From Halomonas elongata DSM 2581 (lineage in GTDB: Bacteria > Pseudomonadota > Gammaproteobacteria > Pseudomonadales > Halomonadaceae), in the NCBI RefSeq assembly GCF_000196875.2, contig NC_014532.2, positions 2,790,001-2,854,000 on the forward strand: a stretch of 64,000 nt of DNA, read 5' to 3'. Every line of letters starts with the position of its first letter. Position 1 is the stretch's first letter. The translations under genes and the position numbers were made by a program. The notes under the pieces were generated by a model, which saw only the letters and a program-made list of their open reading frames with translations, did not search any database and had not been told where the DNA came from. This document shows, piece by piece, positions 52,530 through 62,756 of the stretch.

Positions 52530-53531
52530 TCATTCCTGAGCGGCCTGTATATCCTTCACCAGGGTTTCTAGCTCCGGGTTTTCCTCGACGAAATCGTCAT
52601 AGATAGGCTGCATCTTGTCCTGGAAAGCCGCCTTATCGTCGACCTCGTTGATTTCCACACCGGACTCCAGCACCAGCTCGCGACTCTTCTGGGCACGTTC
52701 TTCCCACAACTTGCGCTGCTCCTGGGCAGCATTCTCGGCGGCCTCGCGCACGATACCCTGGTCTTCCTCGGACATTTCATCCCAGGTTGACTTGGCAACA
52801 CACAGGCACTCGGGAAGAATCAGATGCTCGGTCAGCGAGTAATATTTCGCCACTTCATAGTGGCCGCTTGACTCATAGGAGGGATAGTTGTTCTCGGCAC
52901 CGTCGATGACGCCGGTCTTGAGAGACTGATAGACCTCACTGTAGGCCATGGGAGTGGCATTGCCGCCCAGTTCATCGATCATCTGCACATAGAGATCGTT
53001 GTTCATGACACGGAACTTGAGACCATCGACGTCATCGGGCGTCTTCACAGGATGATCGGTGTTGTAAAGACTTCTGGCCCCGGAGCCGAACCAGGAAAGC
53101 GCGACAAGATTCTTCTCGGCCAGTGCCTCGGCGAAGCGCCCTCCAATATCCCCATCCATGATCCGATACATATCTTCCGTACTATTGAAGATAAACGGCA
53201 ACGACAGGATATTGGTCGCCGGAACGATCGGCCCCATCGGTCCCATGTTGAAATTGGCGAAATCCAGGGCACCGCTTCTCGTCTGCTCGATGGCATCCGG
53301 CTGAGCCCCCAAGACAGCATTGTGATAAACCTTGGGCTCGATACGGCCCTCGGTTTTCTCGGCGACTTCTTCGGCAAAACTCTCCAGCGCGACGCTATTG
53401 GGATAGCTCGGCGGATGAATATTCCAGCCGCGCCATTGTTCCGCCTGTGCAGGCAACGAAACAACCGCCAGTATTCCGGATACCGCTGTCAGTTTCAGGC
53501 AGTTGCTGATGATTGTCTTGTTGGTCAGCAT
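52530..53531 (-). CDS. dctP: TRAP transporter substrate-binding protein DctP
   Basis: Periplasmic receptor for the TRAP system. It has 333 residues from ATG 53529-53531, with TGGAG spaced correctly; ATG 53543 lies on that site. The signal peptide is about 1-31, ending AQA. LKTGVIDGAENNYPSYESSG is the family stretch forming the carboxylate pocket, together with the Arg in KFRVMNN. The context points to uronates. First gene of the TRAP-gci-gli-udh-ldh2 unit. Confidence 0.94.
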   Translation of the reverse strand: MLTNKTIISNCLKLTAVSGILAVVSLPAQAEQWRGWNIHPPSYPNSVALESFAEEVAEKTEGRIEPKVYHNAVLGAQPDAIEQTRSGALDFANFNMGPMGPIVPATNILSLPFIFNSTEDMYRIMDGDIGGRFAEALAEKNLVALSWFGSGARSLYNTDHPVKTPDDVDGLKFRVMNNDLYVQMIDELGGNATPMAYSEVYQSLKTGVIDGAENNYPSYESSGHYEVAKYYSLTEHLILPECLCVAKSTWDEMSEEDQGIVREAAENAAQEQRKLWEERAQKSRELVLESGVEINEVDDKAAFQDKMQPIYDDFVEENPELETLVKDIQAAQE

Positions 53532-53623
53532 GACATTCTCCATCTTAGTGGGACTGGCAGATCTTGTGCTTCTATTGGCCAGCGAGCTGCATTTCAGCGC
53601 TCAGGAGTCCAAAAATTCTCTTA

Positions 53624-53700
53624 TAATACATCATATGAATGACAAGCTAGCCATCCCCTTGACGACTGGCAAGTACTCATCGGCCGATTCATACTAAAGT
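53624..53700 (-). promoter_or_regulatory. Promoter and operator of the TRAP-udh unit
   Basis: Read on the minus strand: ACTTTAGT (53693-53700), -35 TTGCCA (53667-53672), 17 bp, -10 TAGCTT (53644-53649), then GTCATTCATATGATGTATTA. The last part covers the likely start site, where a repressor would act. It matches the kdgD promoter at 24 of 26 positions from the -10 downstream and 9 of 10 at the -35. Confidence 0.7.
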
Positions 53701-53772
53701 GTTATCAATCCAGAACGGCGACCAGCAAATGGATTGCATGATCGGTACCACTCGACGCCTTGAAAATCGCAT

Positions 53773-53796
53773 AAAAAAGGCGGCCCGAAGGCCGCC
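53773..53796 (-). terminator. Intrinsic terminator of the kdgD-KGSADH operon
   Basis: GGCGGCC / GGCCGCC with a tetraloop, followed on the minus strand by six T (complement of 53773-53778). It lies 37 nt after the aldehyde dehydrogenase stop. Confidence 0.85.
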
Positions 53797-53832
53797 GAAT
53801 ACTTACTGCTTGCCAAGTTGAATGTCTTGCTC

Positions 53833-55413
53833 TCAGGCTTCGCGCTTGCCGTCGACCAGGCGGCTGACGCCGGCCGGGCTGCCATCCTTGAGTGCTTCGG
53901 GCAACAGGGCCTCGGGCAGGTTCTGATAGCACACCGGACGCAGGAAGCGGTGGATGGCGGCACTGCCCACCGAGGTGGTGCGTGAGTCCGAAGTGGCCGG
54001 ATACGGGCCGCCGTGGACCATGGCGTGACACACCTCGACCCCGGTGGGCCAGCCATTGGCCATCACGCGGCCGGCGCGACGCTCGAGGATCGGCAGCAGG
54101 CCACGGGCCGTTTCGGCATCGGCATCATCCATCTGCAAGGTGGCGGTCAGCTGACCTTCCAGGTGTTCGGCCACGCGCTTGACCTCGTCCTGATCGGCAC
54201 ACTCGACGACCAGCGAGGTGGCACCGAAGACCTCGGCCTGCAGGGCCTCGTCGGCTAGGAAGTCCTTGGCGGAGGCCACGAACAGACCGGCCTGGCACTG
54301 GTTGGCGCCCTCGCCGACCGGCCCGCGGGCCACTTCGCGAGCCTTGTCGCTGGCCACCAGGCTATCGACCCCCTTGTTATAGGCTTCATGAATCCCCGGG
54401 GTGAGCATGGTCTGGGCCGCCGCCCCCTTCACCGCCTCGCCGGCGGCTGCCACGAAGGCGTCGAGGCCCTCGCCCTTCTCGGCGATGACCAGGCCGGGGT
54501 TGGTGCAGAACTGGCCGGCGCCCATGGTCAGCGAGCCGACGAAGGCCTCACCCAGCGCCGCGGCCCGGGATTTCAGCGCTTCAGGCAGCAGGAACACGGG
54601 GTTGATCGAGCTCATTTCGGCATAGACCGGGATCGGCTCGGGACGCGCCTGGGCGGCGGCCATCAGCGCGGTGCCGCCGGAACGCGAACCGGTGAAGCCC
54701 ACGGCCTTGATGCGGGAATCCTTCACCAGGCCCTGCCCCACTTCGCGCCCAGAGCCATACAGCAGGGAGAAGACACCTTCCGGCAGCTCGCACTTCTGCA
54801 CCGCGCGCTGAATGGCACGGCCGACCAGCTCGGAAGTTCCCGGATGTGCGGAGTGGGCCTTGACCACGACCGGGCAACCGGCGGCCAGCGCCGAGGCGGT
54901 GTCGCCACCGGCCACCGAGAACGCCAGCGGGAAGTTCGAGGCACCGAACACCGCGACAGGGCCCAGGGCGACGTGGCGTTGGCGCAGGTCGACCCTCGGC
55001 ATCGGCTGGCGATCCGGCAGCGCCGGGTCGATACGCACGTCGAGCCATTCACCGGCACGCACGACGCTGGCGAACAGGCGCAGTTGGCCGCATGTCCGAC
55101 CGCGCTCGCCCTGGATACGCGCTTGCGGCAGCCCCGATTCCGCCACGGCACGCTCGATCAGCGGCTCACCGATGGCCTCGATCTCATCGGCAATGGTTTC
55201 GAGGAAGGTCGCACGGGCTTCGAGGCCGGTCTCGCGATAGGCATCAAAGGCCGCCCAGGCCAGTTCGCAGGCCCGCTCGACTTCGGCCTTGCCACCGGCG
55301 GGATAGCCCGGGTCGAGACGCTCGTTGGTGGCGGGGTTCACTGCCTGGATCACAGCGCCTTCAGCCGAGACGGCCTGGGCACCAATCAGTTGCTTGCCTT
55401 CGAGTGTCATCAT
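53833..55413 (-). CDS. 2-oxoglutarate semialdehyde dehydrogenase (NADP+-type aldehyde dehydrogenase)
   Basis: Oxidises 2,5-dioxopentanoate to 2-oxoglutarate, the last step of aldarate breakdown. It has 526 residues, the longer class typical of this enzyme. The active-site Cys303 is in [10 protein letters not shown] and Glu266 in [17 protein letters not shown] is in the cofactor region. AGGAG precedes tandem ATG codons; either could start. Last gene of the operon, 106 bp after gudD. Confidence 0.92.
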   Translation of the reverse strand: MMTLEGKQLIGAQAVSAEGAVIQAVNPATNERLDPGYPAGGKAEVERACELAWAAFDAYRETGLEARATFLETIADEIEAIGEPLIERAVAESGLPQARIQGERGRTCGQLRLFASVVRAGEWLDVRIDPALPDRQPMPRVDLRQRHVALGPVAVFGASNFPLAFSVAGGDTASALAAGCPVVVKAHSAHPGTSELVGRAIQRAVQKCELPEGVFSLLYGSGREVGQGLVKDSRIKAVGFTGSRSGGTALMAAAQARPEPIPVYAEMSSINPVFLLPEALKSRAAALGEAFVGSLTMGAGQFCTNPGLVIAEKGEGLDAFVAAAGEAVKGAAAQTMLTPGIHEAYNKGVDSLVASDKAREVARGPVGEGANQCQAGLFVASAKDFLADEALQAEVFGATSLVVECADQDEVKRVAEHLEGQLTATLQMDDADAETARGLLPILERRAGRVMANGWPTGVEVCHAMVHGGPYPATSDSRTTSVGSAAIHRFLRPVCYQNLPEALLPEALKDGSPAGVSRLVDGKREA

Positions 55414-55519
55414 TTCTCTCCTGTCGAGGGAAGCAGTGATACCGCCGGTATGGCCGTATCACTGGAAGTGAGCCGGCGAAGAGGGGGCACCCCGCTCCGC
55501 CGGATGGCACGGTGCTGCT

Positions 55520-56845
55520 TCAGCGCACCAGCGCCGGGCGCTTGGGATCGAATTCCCAGCCCTTGATCAGATACTGCATGGCCATGGCATCGTTGCGCTG
55601 GGTGACATCGAGGCGCTTGTACTTTTCGTGAGCCTCCATCAGCTTGTCGTCGTCCAGCTCGACACCAAGGCCCGGCGTGGACGGCACCTTGAGCTTGCCG
55701 TCGCGGATCTGGAAAGGATCGGTGGTGATGCGCTGGCCGTCCTGCCAGATCCAGTGGGTATCGATGGCCGTGATCTCGCCCGGGCAGGCGGCGGCCACGT
55801 GGGTCATCATGGCCAGCGAGATATCGAAGTGATTGTTGCTGTGCGAGCCCCAGGTCATGCCCCACTCGTTACACAATTCGCCTACCGCCACGGCGCCCTG
55901 CATGGTCCAGAAGTGGCAGTCGGCCAGAGGGATATCCACCGAGTTGAGCTGCACCGCCAACTGCAACTGCTTGTAATCGGTCGCAATCATGTTAGTCGCG
56001 GTGGGCAGCCCGGTACGCTTCTTGAACTCGGCCATGGTCTCGCGACCGGAGAAGCCGCCTTCCTGGCCACAGGGGTCCTCGGCGTAGCTCAGCAAGTGCT
56101 TGATCGGCTCCAGCACGCGCACTGCCTCGTCCAGCTTCCAGGCTCCATTGGGGTCCAGCGTCAGGCGGGCTTCGGGGAAGGCCTCGTGGAGCGCGCGGAT
56201 GCAATCGGCTTCTTCTTCACCGCGCAGCACGCCACCCTTGAGCTTGAAGTCACGGAAGCCATAGCGCTCATAGGCGGCCTTGGCCAGATTGGCAACGGCC
56301 TCGGGCGTCATGGCTTCGCGATAACGCACTTCGTCCCAGGCATCGACCGGGTCGGTGGCCTTCGGATACGGCAGATCGGTCTTGTCGGGATCGCCGAGCA
56401 GGAACAGATAACCGAGCGCCTCGACCTCATCGCGCTGGCGACCGTACTGGCCCAGCAGGTCGGCGACCGGCATGCCCAGCGCCTGGCCGAAGAGATCGAA
56501 CAGCGCCGACTCGATGGCCGTGATGACGTGCACCGCCACCCGCAGATCGAACGTCTGCTGGCCACGCTCTTCCGGCCCTCCCTGAGCCAGCAGGTTGCGT
56601 GTCCGGCTCAGCACCTGCTTGACCTCGTTGACCCGCGCGCCTTCTACCAGCGGTCGGCACTTTTCCAGTCCCTTCAGGATTCCGTCACTGGAGGGAATCT
56701 CACCGACCCCGCGATTGCCGGACTCGTCTTCCAGCACCAGCACGCAACGGATGAACCAGGGAGCGTGACCACCGCTCAGGTTGAGCAGGAAACCGTCTTC
56801 GCCGGCCACCGGCACAATGTTCATCTTGGTGATCTTGGGGAACAT
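55520..56845 (-). CDS. gudD: Glucarate dehydratase
   Basis: Enolase-superfamily enzyme that dehydrates D-glucarate (and L-idarate) to 5-dehydro-4-deoxy-D-glucarate. It has 441 residues, close to E. coli GudD (446). Lys201/Lys203 in FKLKGGV, Asp231/Asn233 in DPNGAW, Glu256 in AEDPCG and a histidine in [10 protein letters not shown] match the subgroup. It lies 31 bp after garD, so galactarate and glucarate entry share a transcript. Confidence 0.94.
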   Translation of the reverse strand: MFPKITKMNIVPVAGEDGFLLNLSGGHAPWFIRCVLVLEDESGNRGVGEIPSSDGILKGLEKCRPLVEGARVNEVKQVLSRTRNLLAQGGPEERGQQTFDLRVAVHVITAIESALFDLFGQALGMPVADLLGQYGRQRDEVEALGYLFLLGDPDKTDLPYPKATDPVDAWDEVRYREAMTPEAVANLAKAAYERYGFRDFKLKGGVLRGEEEADCIRALHEAFPEARLTLDPNGAWKLDEAVRVLEPIKHLLSYAEDPCGQEGGFSGRETMAEFKKRTGLPTATNMIATDYKQLQLAVQLNSVDIPLADCHFWTMQGAVAVGELCNEWGMTWGSHSNNHFDISLAMMTHVAAACPGEITAIDTHWIWQDGQRITTDPFQIRDGKLKVPSTPGLGVELDDDKLMEAHEKYKRLDVTQRNDAMAMQYLIKGWEFDPKRPALVR

Positions 56846-56876
56846 GGACTTTGCCTCTTGTGAGAATCGAACGGGT

Positions 56877-58445
56877 TCAGGTCACCGGCGCCGGATTGAA
56901 CAGCACCAGGTCGTTGTACAGGCCGAGTCGGTCGGCGGCGACCTGGCGACGGCCACTGGCCACCTCGAGGATCAAGTGGAAGAGTTCCCAGCCCAGTTCC
57001 TCGATACTCGCCTCGCCGGTGGCAATACGCCCGGCATCGAGGTCAATCAGGTCATGCCAGCGGCGCGCCAGGGTGGAATTGCTCGACACTTTGATCACCG
57101 GCGTCATCGGCAGGTTGTAGGGCGTGCCGCGCCCGGTGGTGAAAACCTGCAGGTTCATGCCGGCAGCGGCCTGCAGGGTGCCACAGATGAAGTCACTGGC
57201 CGGGGTGGCAGCGAAGGTCAGGCCCCGCTTGCGCAGCCGCTCTCCCGGGCCGATGACATCGACGATCGGCGAGTCGCCGGACTTGATGACCGAGCCCAAC
57301 GCTTTCTCGACGATGTTGGAAAGCCCGCCTTTCTTGTTACCGGGCGAGGTATTGGCGCTACGGTCCGCCTGCCCCTGGGAGAGATAGTCGTCGTACCAGG
57401 CCATTTGATCGACCAGCGCCTGGCCGACCGAGCGGTCCACCGCTCGCGGCGTCAGCAAGTGGATGGCATCGCGTACCTCGGTGACCTCGGAGAACATCAC
57501 GCTGCCCCCGGCACGCACGATCAGATCGGTGGCGAAGCCCACGGCCGGATTGGCGGTCAACCCGGAAAAGGCGTCGCTACCGCCACATTGCATGCCCACC
57601 CTCAGCTCGGACACCGGACAGGTCTCGCGACGACGACGATCGAGACGCTCGAGGTGACGCTCGGCCATGGCCATGATGCCATCGATCATTTCCTCGAACC
57701 CCTGGAAGGATTCGTCCTGCAGGCTCAACACATTGGCCTCGGGATCGGCAGACTCGGTGTTCTCGTACACCTTCACCGGCCGATCCTCGACCAGGGTCGA
57801 GGGCTGCAGTTTCTCGCAACCGAGCCCGATGACCATGACCTCATCGCCGAAATTGGGGTTCTGGGCCAGGTGCTTGAGAGTGCGGATCGGGATCACCGCG
57901 GCCGGTGCATTGATTGCCACGCCGCAGCCATAGCTGTGGTTGAGCCCCACCACGTCATCGACGTTGGGGAAGCGCGGCAGCAGCTCGCGCTTGATACGCT
58001 GGACCACATGGTCGATGGTGCCCGCCACGCACTGCACGCTGGTGGTGATGCCCAGCACGTTCTTGGTGCCAACGCTGCCATCAGCATTGCGGAAGCCCTC
58101 GAAGGTGTAGCCCTCCAGCGGAGCCACTTCTGGGGCGGAGCGCGTCGCCAGCGGCAAGTCCTCCAGCGCCGGCGGCGTGGGCATGTGCAGATTGGTCTCG
58201 TTGACGTGGCCGCCCTGCGGGATGGCCGTGGCTGCCGTACCGATGACCTCGCCGTAGCGGATCACCTCGTCGCCCTCAGCCAGCGCCACCAATGCCACCT
58301 TGTGGCCCTGAGGCACCTTGGCCTTCAACTCGATGCCATCGTCGAGGCGCTCGCCAGCGGCCAGGCCACCCTGGCCGACGACCACCGCGACGTTGTCACG
58401 CGGATGGATGCGGATTACCCGAGGAGCCGATGTTGAATGTGTCAT
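56877..58445 (-). CDS. garD: Galactarate dehydratase (UxaA family)
   Basis: Iron-dependent dehydratase converting galactarate to 5-dehydro-4-deoxy-D-glucarate. It has 522 residues, as in E. coli GarD (523). The N-terminal SAF-like domain (about 10-105) is followed by the UxaA core with [27 protein letters not shown] and [17 protein letters not shown]. Altronate dehydratase (UxaA) is a relative, but length and neighbours favour GarD. It lies 34 bp after tctA. Confidence 0.93.
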   Translation of the reverse strand: MTHSTSAPRVIRIHPRDNVAVVVGQGGLAAGERLDDGIELKAKVPQGHKVALVALAEGDEVIRYGEVIGTAATAIPQGGHVNETNLHMPTPPALEDLPLATRSAPEVAPLEGYTFEGFRNADGSVGTKNVLGITTSVQCVAGTIDHVVQRIKRELLPRFPNVDDVVGLNHSYGCGVAINAPAAVIPIRTLKHLAQNPNFGDEVMVIGLGCEKLQPSTLVEDRPVKVYENTESADPEANVLSLQDESFQGFEEMIDGIMAMAERHLERLDRRRRETCPVSELRVGMQCGGSDAFSGLTANPAVGFATDLIVRAGGSVMFSEVTEVRDAIHLLTPRAVDRSVGQALVDQMAWYDDYLSQGQADRSANTSPGNKKGGLSNIVEKALGSVIKSGDSPIVDVIGPGERLRKRGLTFAATPASDFICGTLQAAAGMNLQVFTTGRGTPYNLPMTPVIKVSSNSTLARRWHDLIDLDAGRIATGEASIEELGWELFHLILEVASGRRQVAADRLGLYNDLVLFNPAPVT

Positions 58446-58479
58446 GACCAGGCCTCGTGGTTGTGCGGATGACAGGAAT

Positions 58480-59991
58480 TCATGAGGAAGTCTCCAGGCG
58501 ACGCTTGGCGCGGCTCTTCATCCCCATCACCAGGGAGAAGGCCACAGACGCGGCGATCAGCAGCCAGAGCACCACGGCAATGGGGCTCTTGGTGAAGAAG
58601 ATCGAGTAGGTGCCGAAGGACTCCAGACTCTTCACGAAGTAGACTTCCGCCTGACCACCGAGAATGAAGCCGATGATAAGCGGCGCGACCTCGAGCCCAA
58701 CCTTCTGGATCAGGTAGCCCAGCACGCCGAAGATCAGCAGGGTCCAGACGTCGAACATGATGCCGTAATTGATCGCGTAGGCGCCGACCACACACATCAT
58801 CACGATGATCGGGTAGAGGATGTACTTGGGCACCAGCACCACCTTGGCGATGTGCTTGATGGCATAGAACATCAGGAAGAACATCACGAAATTGGCGAAC
58901 ACCAGGGCGATCATCATCACGTACCAGGTGTCGGCGTTCTCCGGGATGAACAGCGGGCCAACCTGAATGCCCTGCAGGGTGAAGGCGCCGATCAGGATCG
59001 CGGTGGTGGAATCGCCCGGGATGCCGAGCGACAGCAGCGGGATCAGCGCGCCGCCGGTCAGGGCATTGTTGGCGGACTCGGAGGCAATCAGGCCCTGGGG
59101 TGCGCCCTTGCCCATCTCGCTGGAATCGCGGGAGAGGTTACGCTCCTGGGTGTAGGCCAGCACCGAGGCAGCGCTGCCGCCGACGCCCGGCAGCATGCCG
59201 ACGAAGGTACCGATGAAGGACGAGCGTACCAAATTGGTCAGCCGTCCCCTGAAGATACCGAAGGAGAAGCCGCTCCCCTTGCCGAATTTGATGTTCTTGC
59301 CGGCCAGGCCGCTCTTCACGCCCTCCTCGGCCTCCAGCAGGATGGTAGCGATGCCGAAGATACCGATCAGCACCGGCAGCAGGGAGAAGCCCTCGAACAG
59401 GTACGGCTCGAGGAAATCGAACATCAAGCGGGTATGGCCGTTGCCGCCGTCCGAGATGCTGTAGGTGCCGATCAGGCTCAGCCAGATGCCCAACACGCCG
59501 CTGAAGATACCCACCAGCATGTTGCGTGACATGGAGGCGATGACGGTCAGGGCCAGCAGGATGATCAGAAACTTCTCGACGTAGGAGAACTTGATCGAGA
59601 ACTCGGCCAGCATCGGCGCGAACAGGAACAGCACGATGGCGCTGATGAGGCCACCGATCAGCGAAGCCACCACACAGACCCTCAAGGCACGCTCGCCCTC
59701 GCCCCTCTGGGCCATGGGAAAACCATCGAAGGTGGTGGTGATCGAGGATGGCGTGCCAGGGATGTTGAGCAGCACCGCCGGCACCATGCCGCCGGAGATG
59801 CCCCCCACATAGAGCCCCAGCAACAGAGCCAGACCATGATTGAGACCGAGCGCGTAGGTCAGCGGCAGACACACCGCCACGGCCATGGTAGCGGTCATCC
59901 CGGGGATAGCCCCGAAGATGATCCCGACCAGGGCCCCCAGGGCTGCCAGCAGGAAGAAGGTGATATCGAGTAATGACAGGATATCGAACAT
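58480..59991 (-). CDS. tctA: Tripartite tricarboxylate transporter large permease TctA
   Basis: Large membrane subunit of a TTT importer. It has 503 residues and about 11-12 helices. [33 protein letters not shown] and [20 protein letters not shown] are the two inverted-repeat signatures. It lies 15 bp after tctB. Located among garD, gudD and kdgD, it most likely imports aldarates (galactarate/glucarate) instead of citrate. Confidence 0.94.
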   Translation of the reverse strand: MFDILSLLDITFFLLAALGALVGIIFGAIPGMTATMAVAVCLPLTYALGLNHGLALLLGLYVGGISGGMVPAVLLNIPGTPSSITTTFDGFPMAQRGEGERALRVCVVASLIGGLISAIVLFLFAPMLAEFSIKFSYVEKFLIILLALTVIASMSRNMLVGIFSGVLGIWLSLIGTYSISDGGNGHTRLMFDFLEPYLFEGFSLLPVLIGIFGIATILLEAEEGVKSGLAGKNIKFGKGSGFSFGIFRGRLTNLVRSSFIGTFVGMLPGVGGSAASVLAYTQERNLSRDSSEMGKGAPQGLIASESANNALTGGALIPLLSLGIPGDSTTAILIGAFTLQGIQVGPLFIPENADTWYVMMIALVFANFVMFFLMFYAIKHIAKVVLVPKYILYPIIVMMCVVGAYAINYGIMFDVWTLLIFGVLGYLIQKVGLEVAPLIIGFILGGQAEVYFVKSLESFGTYSIFFTKSPIAVVLWLLIAASVAFSLVMGMKSRAKRRLETSS

Positions 59992-60006
59992 GAAAATATG
60001 TCTCCG

Positions 60007-60450
60007 CTACGGCAGGGTGATCTGGAACAGCTTGGCGAGGATGAACCACGCCAGGCTCGGCGCCACGAGTGCGTTGATGGCAGCCGTGATGACCTTGCGC
60101 TTGGTCCTGGTGTGCATGTACATCAGCGACATCAGGAAAAGGAAAGCCATCGATACAAACAGGAAGCCGTAGCCCGTATAGGGAAAGAGGTTGCCGACCA
60201 CCGACATCAGATAGAAGTAGACGACGATCAGCACCAGGGTTCCGAAAAAACGGAACTTGTCCATGGACTCGCCCAGGATCGGCAGCGTCCGCTCCCCTCG
60301 CCTTACGGCGGCAAGGAAAGGCGCCACGTTAAACACCAGGATCACGGCGAACAGCCCACCCATCAGCCAGTGAATGATATGGGGAAAGAACAGATGGGAG
60401 GTCTCGAAGTCGATCGAGACGCTCAACAGGGATGACAGTCCTGATTCCAT
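60007..60450 (-). CDS. tctB: Tripartite tricarboxylate transporter small subunit TctB
   Basis: The four-helix small subunit of the TTT importer. It has 147 residues with hydrophobic segments near 25-45, 70-95, 95-110 and 120-145. Sequence in this family is weakly conserved; size, topology and its place between tctC and tctA support the call. A strong stem-loop (60521-60542) lies in the 101-bp gap upstream. Confidence 0.88.
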   Translation of the reverse strand: MESGLSSLLSVSIDFETSHLFFPHIIHWLMGGLFAVILVFNVAPFLAAVRRGERTLPILGESMDKFRFFGTLVLIVVYFYLMSVVGNLFPYTGYGFLFVSMAFLFLMSLMYMHTRTKRKVITAAINALVAPSLAWFILAKLFQITLP

Positions 60451-60520
60451 GGCGGCTCCGGTAAAGGCTCTCGTCAGGCGGCCTTTCGATCGTTATGGGG
60501 ACAAAGCAATAGCCGCGAGC

Positions 60521-60542
60521 GCCAGCGGGTCTCCCCGCCGGC
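60521..60542 (-). repeat. Intercistronic stem-loop between tctC and tctB
   Basis: A nine-pair stem (GCCGGCGGG with CCCGCTGGC, minus strand, one G-U) and loop GAGA, 9 nt after tctC. No T-run. The same placement is seen after dctP. Confidence 0.7.
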
Positions 60543-60551
60543 GATACCGCC

Positions 60552-61604
60552 TTACTGGATGTTGGTGATGATGTCCTCGTAGACGGACATCTTGGTCTCC
60601 AGGTATTCAGCGGCTTCATCAGACGGCTTGAAGTTGGGGATGAAGAAGGAGTTCTTCTGGGTTTCCTGGATCTCGCCCTCGGCATAGATCTCGGTGAGCG
60701 CCTGATCGATCTGGTCGACGATGGCCTGATCCATGTCCTTGTTGTAGAGGAAGAAGAATTCCTTATCGAAAGTGAAATTGTCGCCGTTGCCCATGGGTAC
60801 GGAGACATTGGGCTCGACGTACTGCAGCAGCTGCTCACGAGTGGTCTGGCCGAGGCCGTCTTCCGGCGCCTGCTCGATGGTGCTGTTGCGTGCCGTGAGC
60901 CAGAGGAAGCGCATGGCCTTCTGATCATCTTCGGGCAGGCGAGTGTACTGTTCGTTGGCCTGTACGGTGCCGTTGATCATGTCAGCCTGGTCGTCAAAGA
61001 GCTGCTGGTTCTTGTCAGCCTGAGAACCCGTGTTGACGGCCACCAGGTTGTCCTCCATGCCCGGATGCTCGATGGCGATGGCGTTCTTCAGCGCACTGAA
61101 GCCGATCTCCGAGACTCCCCCAGGCTGGATGGCGACGCGTACCTCTTCGCCGTTACCCACCGCCTCGATCACGTCATTCAGGGTCTGGTAAGGCGAGTCC
61201 TTGGGTACCAGATAAGCGTTACCGGGGTTGATGGCGACGGTCGGCCCGATGGTGTACTTCTCGAAGATGTCGTCATACCCCTGAACACCGTACAGGTGCC
61301 CGAGGTAGGACTGATCGTGGAAGATCATCAGGGTGTTGCCGCGGGAATCGCGATCCAGGAAGCGGAACGCCGAGCTCGCGCCGACGGCATCCACCTTCAT
61401 GTTGATATCGAGGTGTTCGGCCAGGGCATCGGCGACGATACTGGAGTTCTGATAGGTATCGCCCCCGGTGGAGGTCGAGCCGATCACCACGCGGACGTTG
61501 CCGCGCAGCGGGCCATCAGCGGCCATGGCGGCGGCGCTGCCGAAGGCCATACCGGCCATTAGCACAGAGGTTCCAAGTGTCTTGTAGATGCTGGGCATGC
61601 TCAT
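60552..61604 (-). CDS. tctC: Tripartite tricarboxylate transporter substrate-binding protein TctC
   Basis: Periplasmic receptor of the TTT system. It has 350 residues from ATG 61602-61604 (MSMPSIYK), with GAGG eight bases upstream; a GTG three codons earlier is possible. The signal peptide is about 1-29 (SAAAMAAD). VVIGSTSTGGDTYQ and QPGGVSEIGF contribute to the pocket. It is a divergent member of the family, so the substrate (probably galactarate/glucarate) is inferred from context. It lies 48 bp after kdgD. Confidence 0.86.
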   Translation of the reverse strand: MSMPSIYKTLGTSVLMAGMAFGSAAAMAADGPLRGNVRVVIGSTSTGGDTYQNSSIVADALAEHLDINMKVDAVGASSAFRFLDRDSRGNTLMIFHDQSYLGHLYGVQGYDDIFEKYTIGPTVAINPGNAYLVPKDSPYQTLNDVIEAVGNGEEVRVAIQPGGVSEIGFSALKNAIAIEHPGMEDNLVAVNTGSQADKNQQLFDDQADMINGTVQANEQYTRLPEDDQKAMRFLWLTARNSTIEQAPEDGLGQTTREQLLQYVEPNVSVPMGNGDNFTFDKEFFFLYNKDMDQAIVDQIDQALTEIYAEGEIQETQKNSFFIPNFKPSDEAAEYLETKMSVYEDIITNIQ

Positions 61605-61652
61605 GAAATTCACCTCTTCGCTGTCATTGTTGAGTTGGGTGAAGGTGGACTC

Positions 61653-62570
61653 TCAGAAGCCCTTGGCGACTTCGACCAGAGATTCCAGTCGAGCTCGCTC
61701 CTCGGCACTGGGCATCTCGAGTGGCGCGCGTACGCTACCGGAGGGACGCCCAATGATCTCGGTGCCGGCCTTGATCAGGCTGACCGCATAGCCGGCCTTG
61801 TTGTCGCGCAGATCGACGAAAGGCAGGAAGAACTCGCGTGAGATGCGTCGCACCGTATCGCTATCGCCAGCCCGCAGTGCCTTGTAGAAGGTCACCGCCA
61901 TATCCGGCACGAAGTTGAACACCGCGCTGGAGTAAGTATTCACTCCGACGGCCAGGTACGCTTCGGCCATGATCTCGGCGGTGGGCACGCCGCCCACGTA
62001 GGCAAGTCGATCGCCGACGGTCTTGATGATCCGGTTCAGGGCCTGCATGTCGCCCTTGCCGTCCTTGAGACCGATCAGGTTGGGGCAGGCATCGGCCAGA
62101 CGCTGCACCGAGGCTGGTTTCATCACGCCATTGCCGCGGTTGTAATAGATCACGCTGATGGAGATCGAGTCACAAATCTGGCGTGCATACTCGACCAGGC
62201 CGTCCTGGGGGCATTCCGTCAGATAAGGCGGCATCAGCAGGATACCGTCGGCGCCCTCCTCCTCGGCGATCCTGGCGAAGGCGCTGCCCGTGGCCACGCT
62301 GAGGCCAGCGCTGGCGATCACCGGCAGCTTGCCGTCGACCACCTTCACCGCCAGGCGTACGATCTCCCGGAACTCGTCCTGGGAGAGGTTGAAGAACTCC
62401 CCGGTCCCCCCGGCGACGAACACCGCCGAGATCTCGTGGCTGATGAACCACTCCAGTCGCCGGCTGTAGCTCTCGGCATCGAAGCGCCCCTCGGCATCGA
62501 AATCGGTGACCGGGAAGGACAGCAACCCGTCGCTGATCGCCTGTTTGACATCTTCGCGTGTAAAGTTCAC
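61653..62570 (-). CDS. kdgD: 5-dehydro-4-deoxyglucarate dehydratase
   Basis: DHDPS-family lyase that dehydrates and decarboxylates 5-dehydro-4-deoxy-D-glucarate to 2,5-dioxopentanoate. It has 305 residues from GTG 62568-62570 (MNFTREDVKQ) with GGGGA upstream; frame upstream lacks homology. AGGTGEFFNLS, IYYNRGNGV with the catalytic Tyr, and Schiff-base Lys169 in GLKDGKGD are diagnostic. It is the common point of the uronate and aldarate branches and heads the operon. Confidence 0.94.
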   Translation of the reverse strand: MNFTREDVKQAISDGLLSFPVTDFDAEGRFDAESYSRRLEWFISHEISAVFVAGGTGEFFNLSQDEFREIVRLAVKVVDGKLPVIASAGLSVATGSAFARIAEEEGADGILLMPPYLTECPQDGLVEYARQICDSISISVIYYNRGNGVMKPASVQRLADACPNLIGLKDGKGDMQALNRIIKTVGDRLAYVGGVPTAEIMAEAYLAVGVNTYSSAVFNFVPDMAVTFYKALRAGDSDTVRRISREFFLPFVDLRDNKAGYAVSLIKAGTEIIGRPSGSVRAPLEMPSAEERARLESLVEVAKGF

Positions 62571-62624
62571 CTGATCGTCCCCTTGTTCTGCCTCACGGTG
62601 ACATGAGGCACTCAAGACCTCATG

Positions 62625-62702
62625 TAATACATCATACAAATGACAAGCTAAACGGCACTGCAATGACTGACAAGCAATCACATGGTAAAATTAAACTAAA
62701 GT
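62625..62702 (-). promoter_or_regulatory. Promoter and operator of the kdgD operon
   Basis: Minus strand: ACTTTAGT (62695-62702), -35 TTGTCA (62668-62673), 17 bp, -10 TAGCTT (62645-62650), then GTCATTTGTATGATGTATTA at the likely start site. It has the same architecture as the dctP promoter, with only one base difference in spacing to the upstream box. Confidence 0.7.
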
Positions 62703-62756
62703 TTTAGCTCTTGAGTATCCCCGAGGACGGGGTCAGAACCGACACAGGATGTCCGC

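Larger units (their letters stand above)
53532..53832. other. Regulatory gap between dctP and the KGSADH gene
   Basis: 301 bp without a gene. It holds the dctP promoter with operator-like box (53624-53672), an upstream ACTTTAGT box (53693-53700) and the terminator of the kdgD operon (53773-53796). Confidence 0.8.

Noticed and set aside
53503..53697. Small plus-strand frame over the dctP promoter
   Set aside because: It runs through the conserved promoter and operator elements and partly antisense to dctP, which explain the sequence better.
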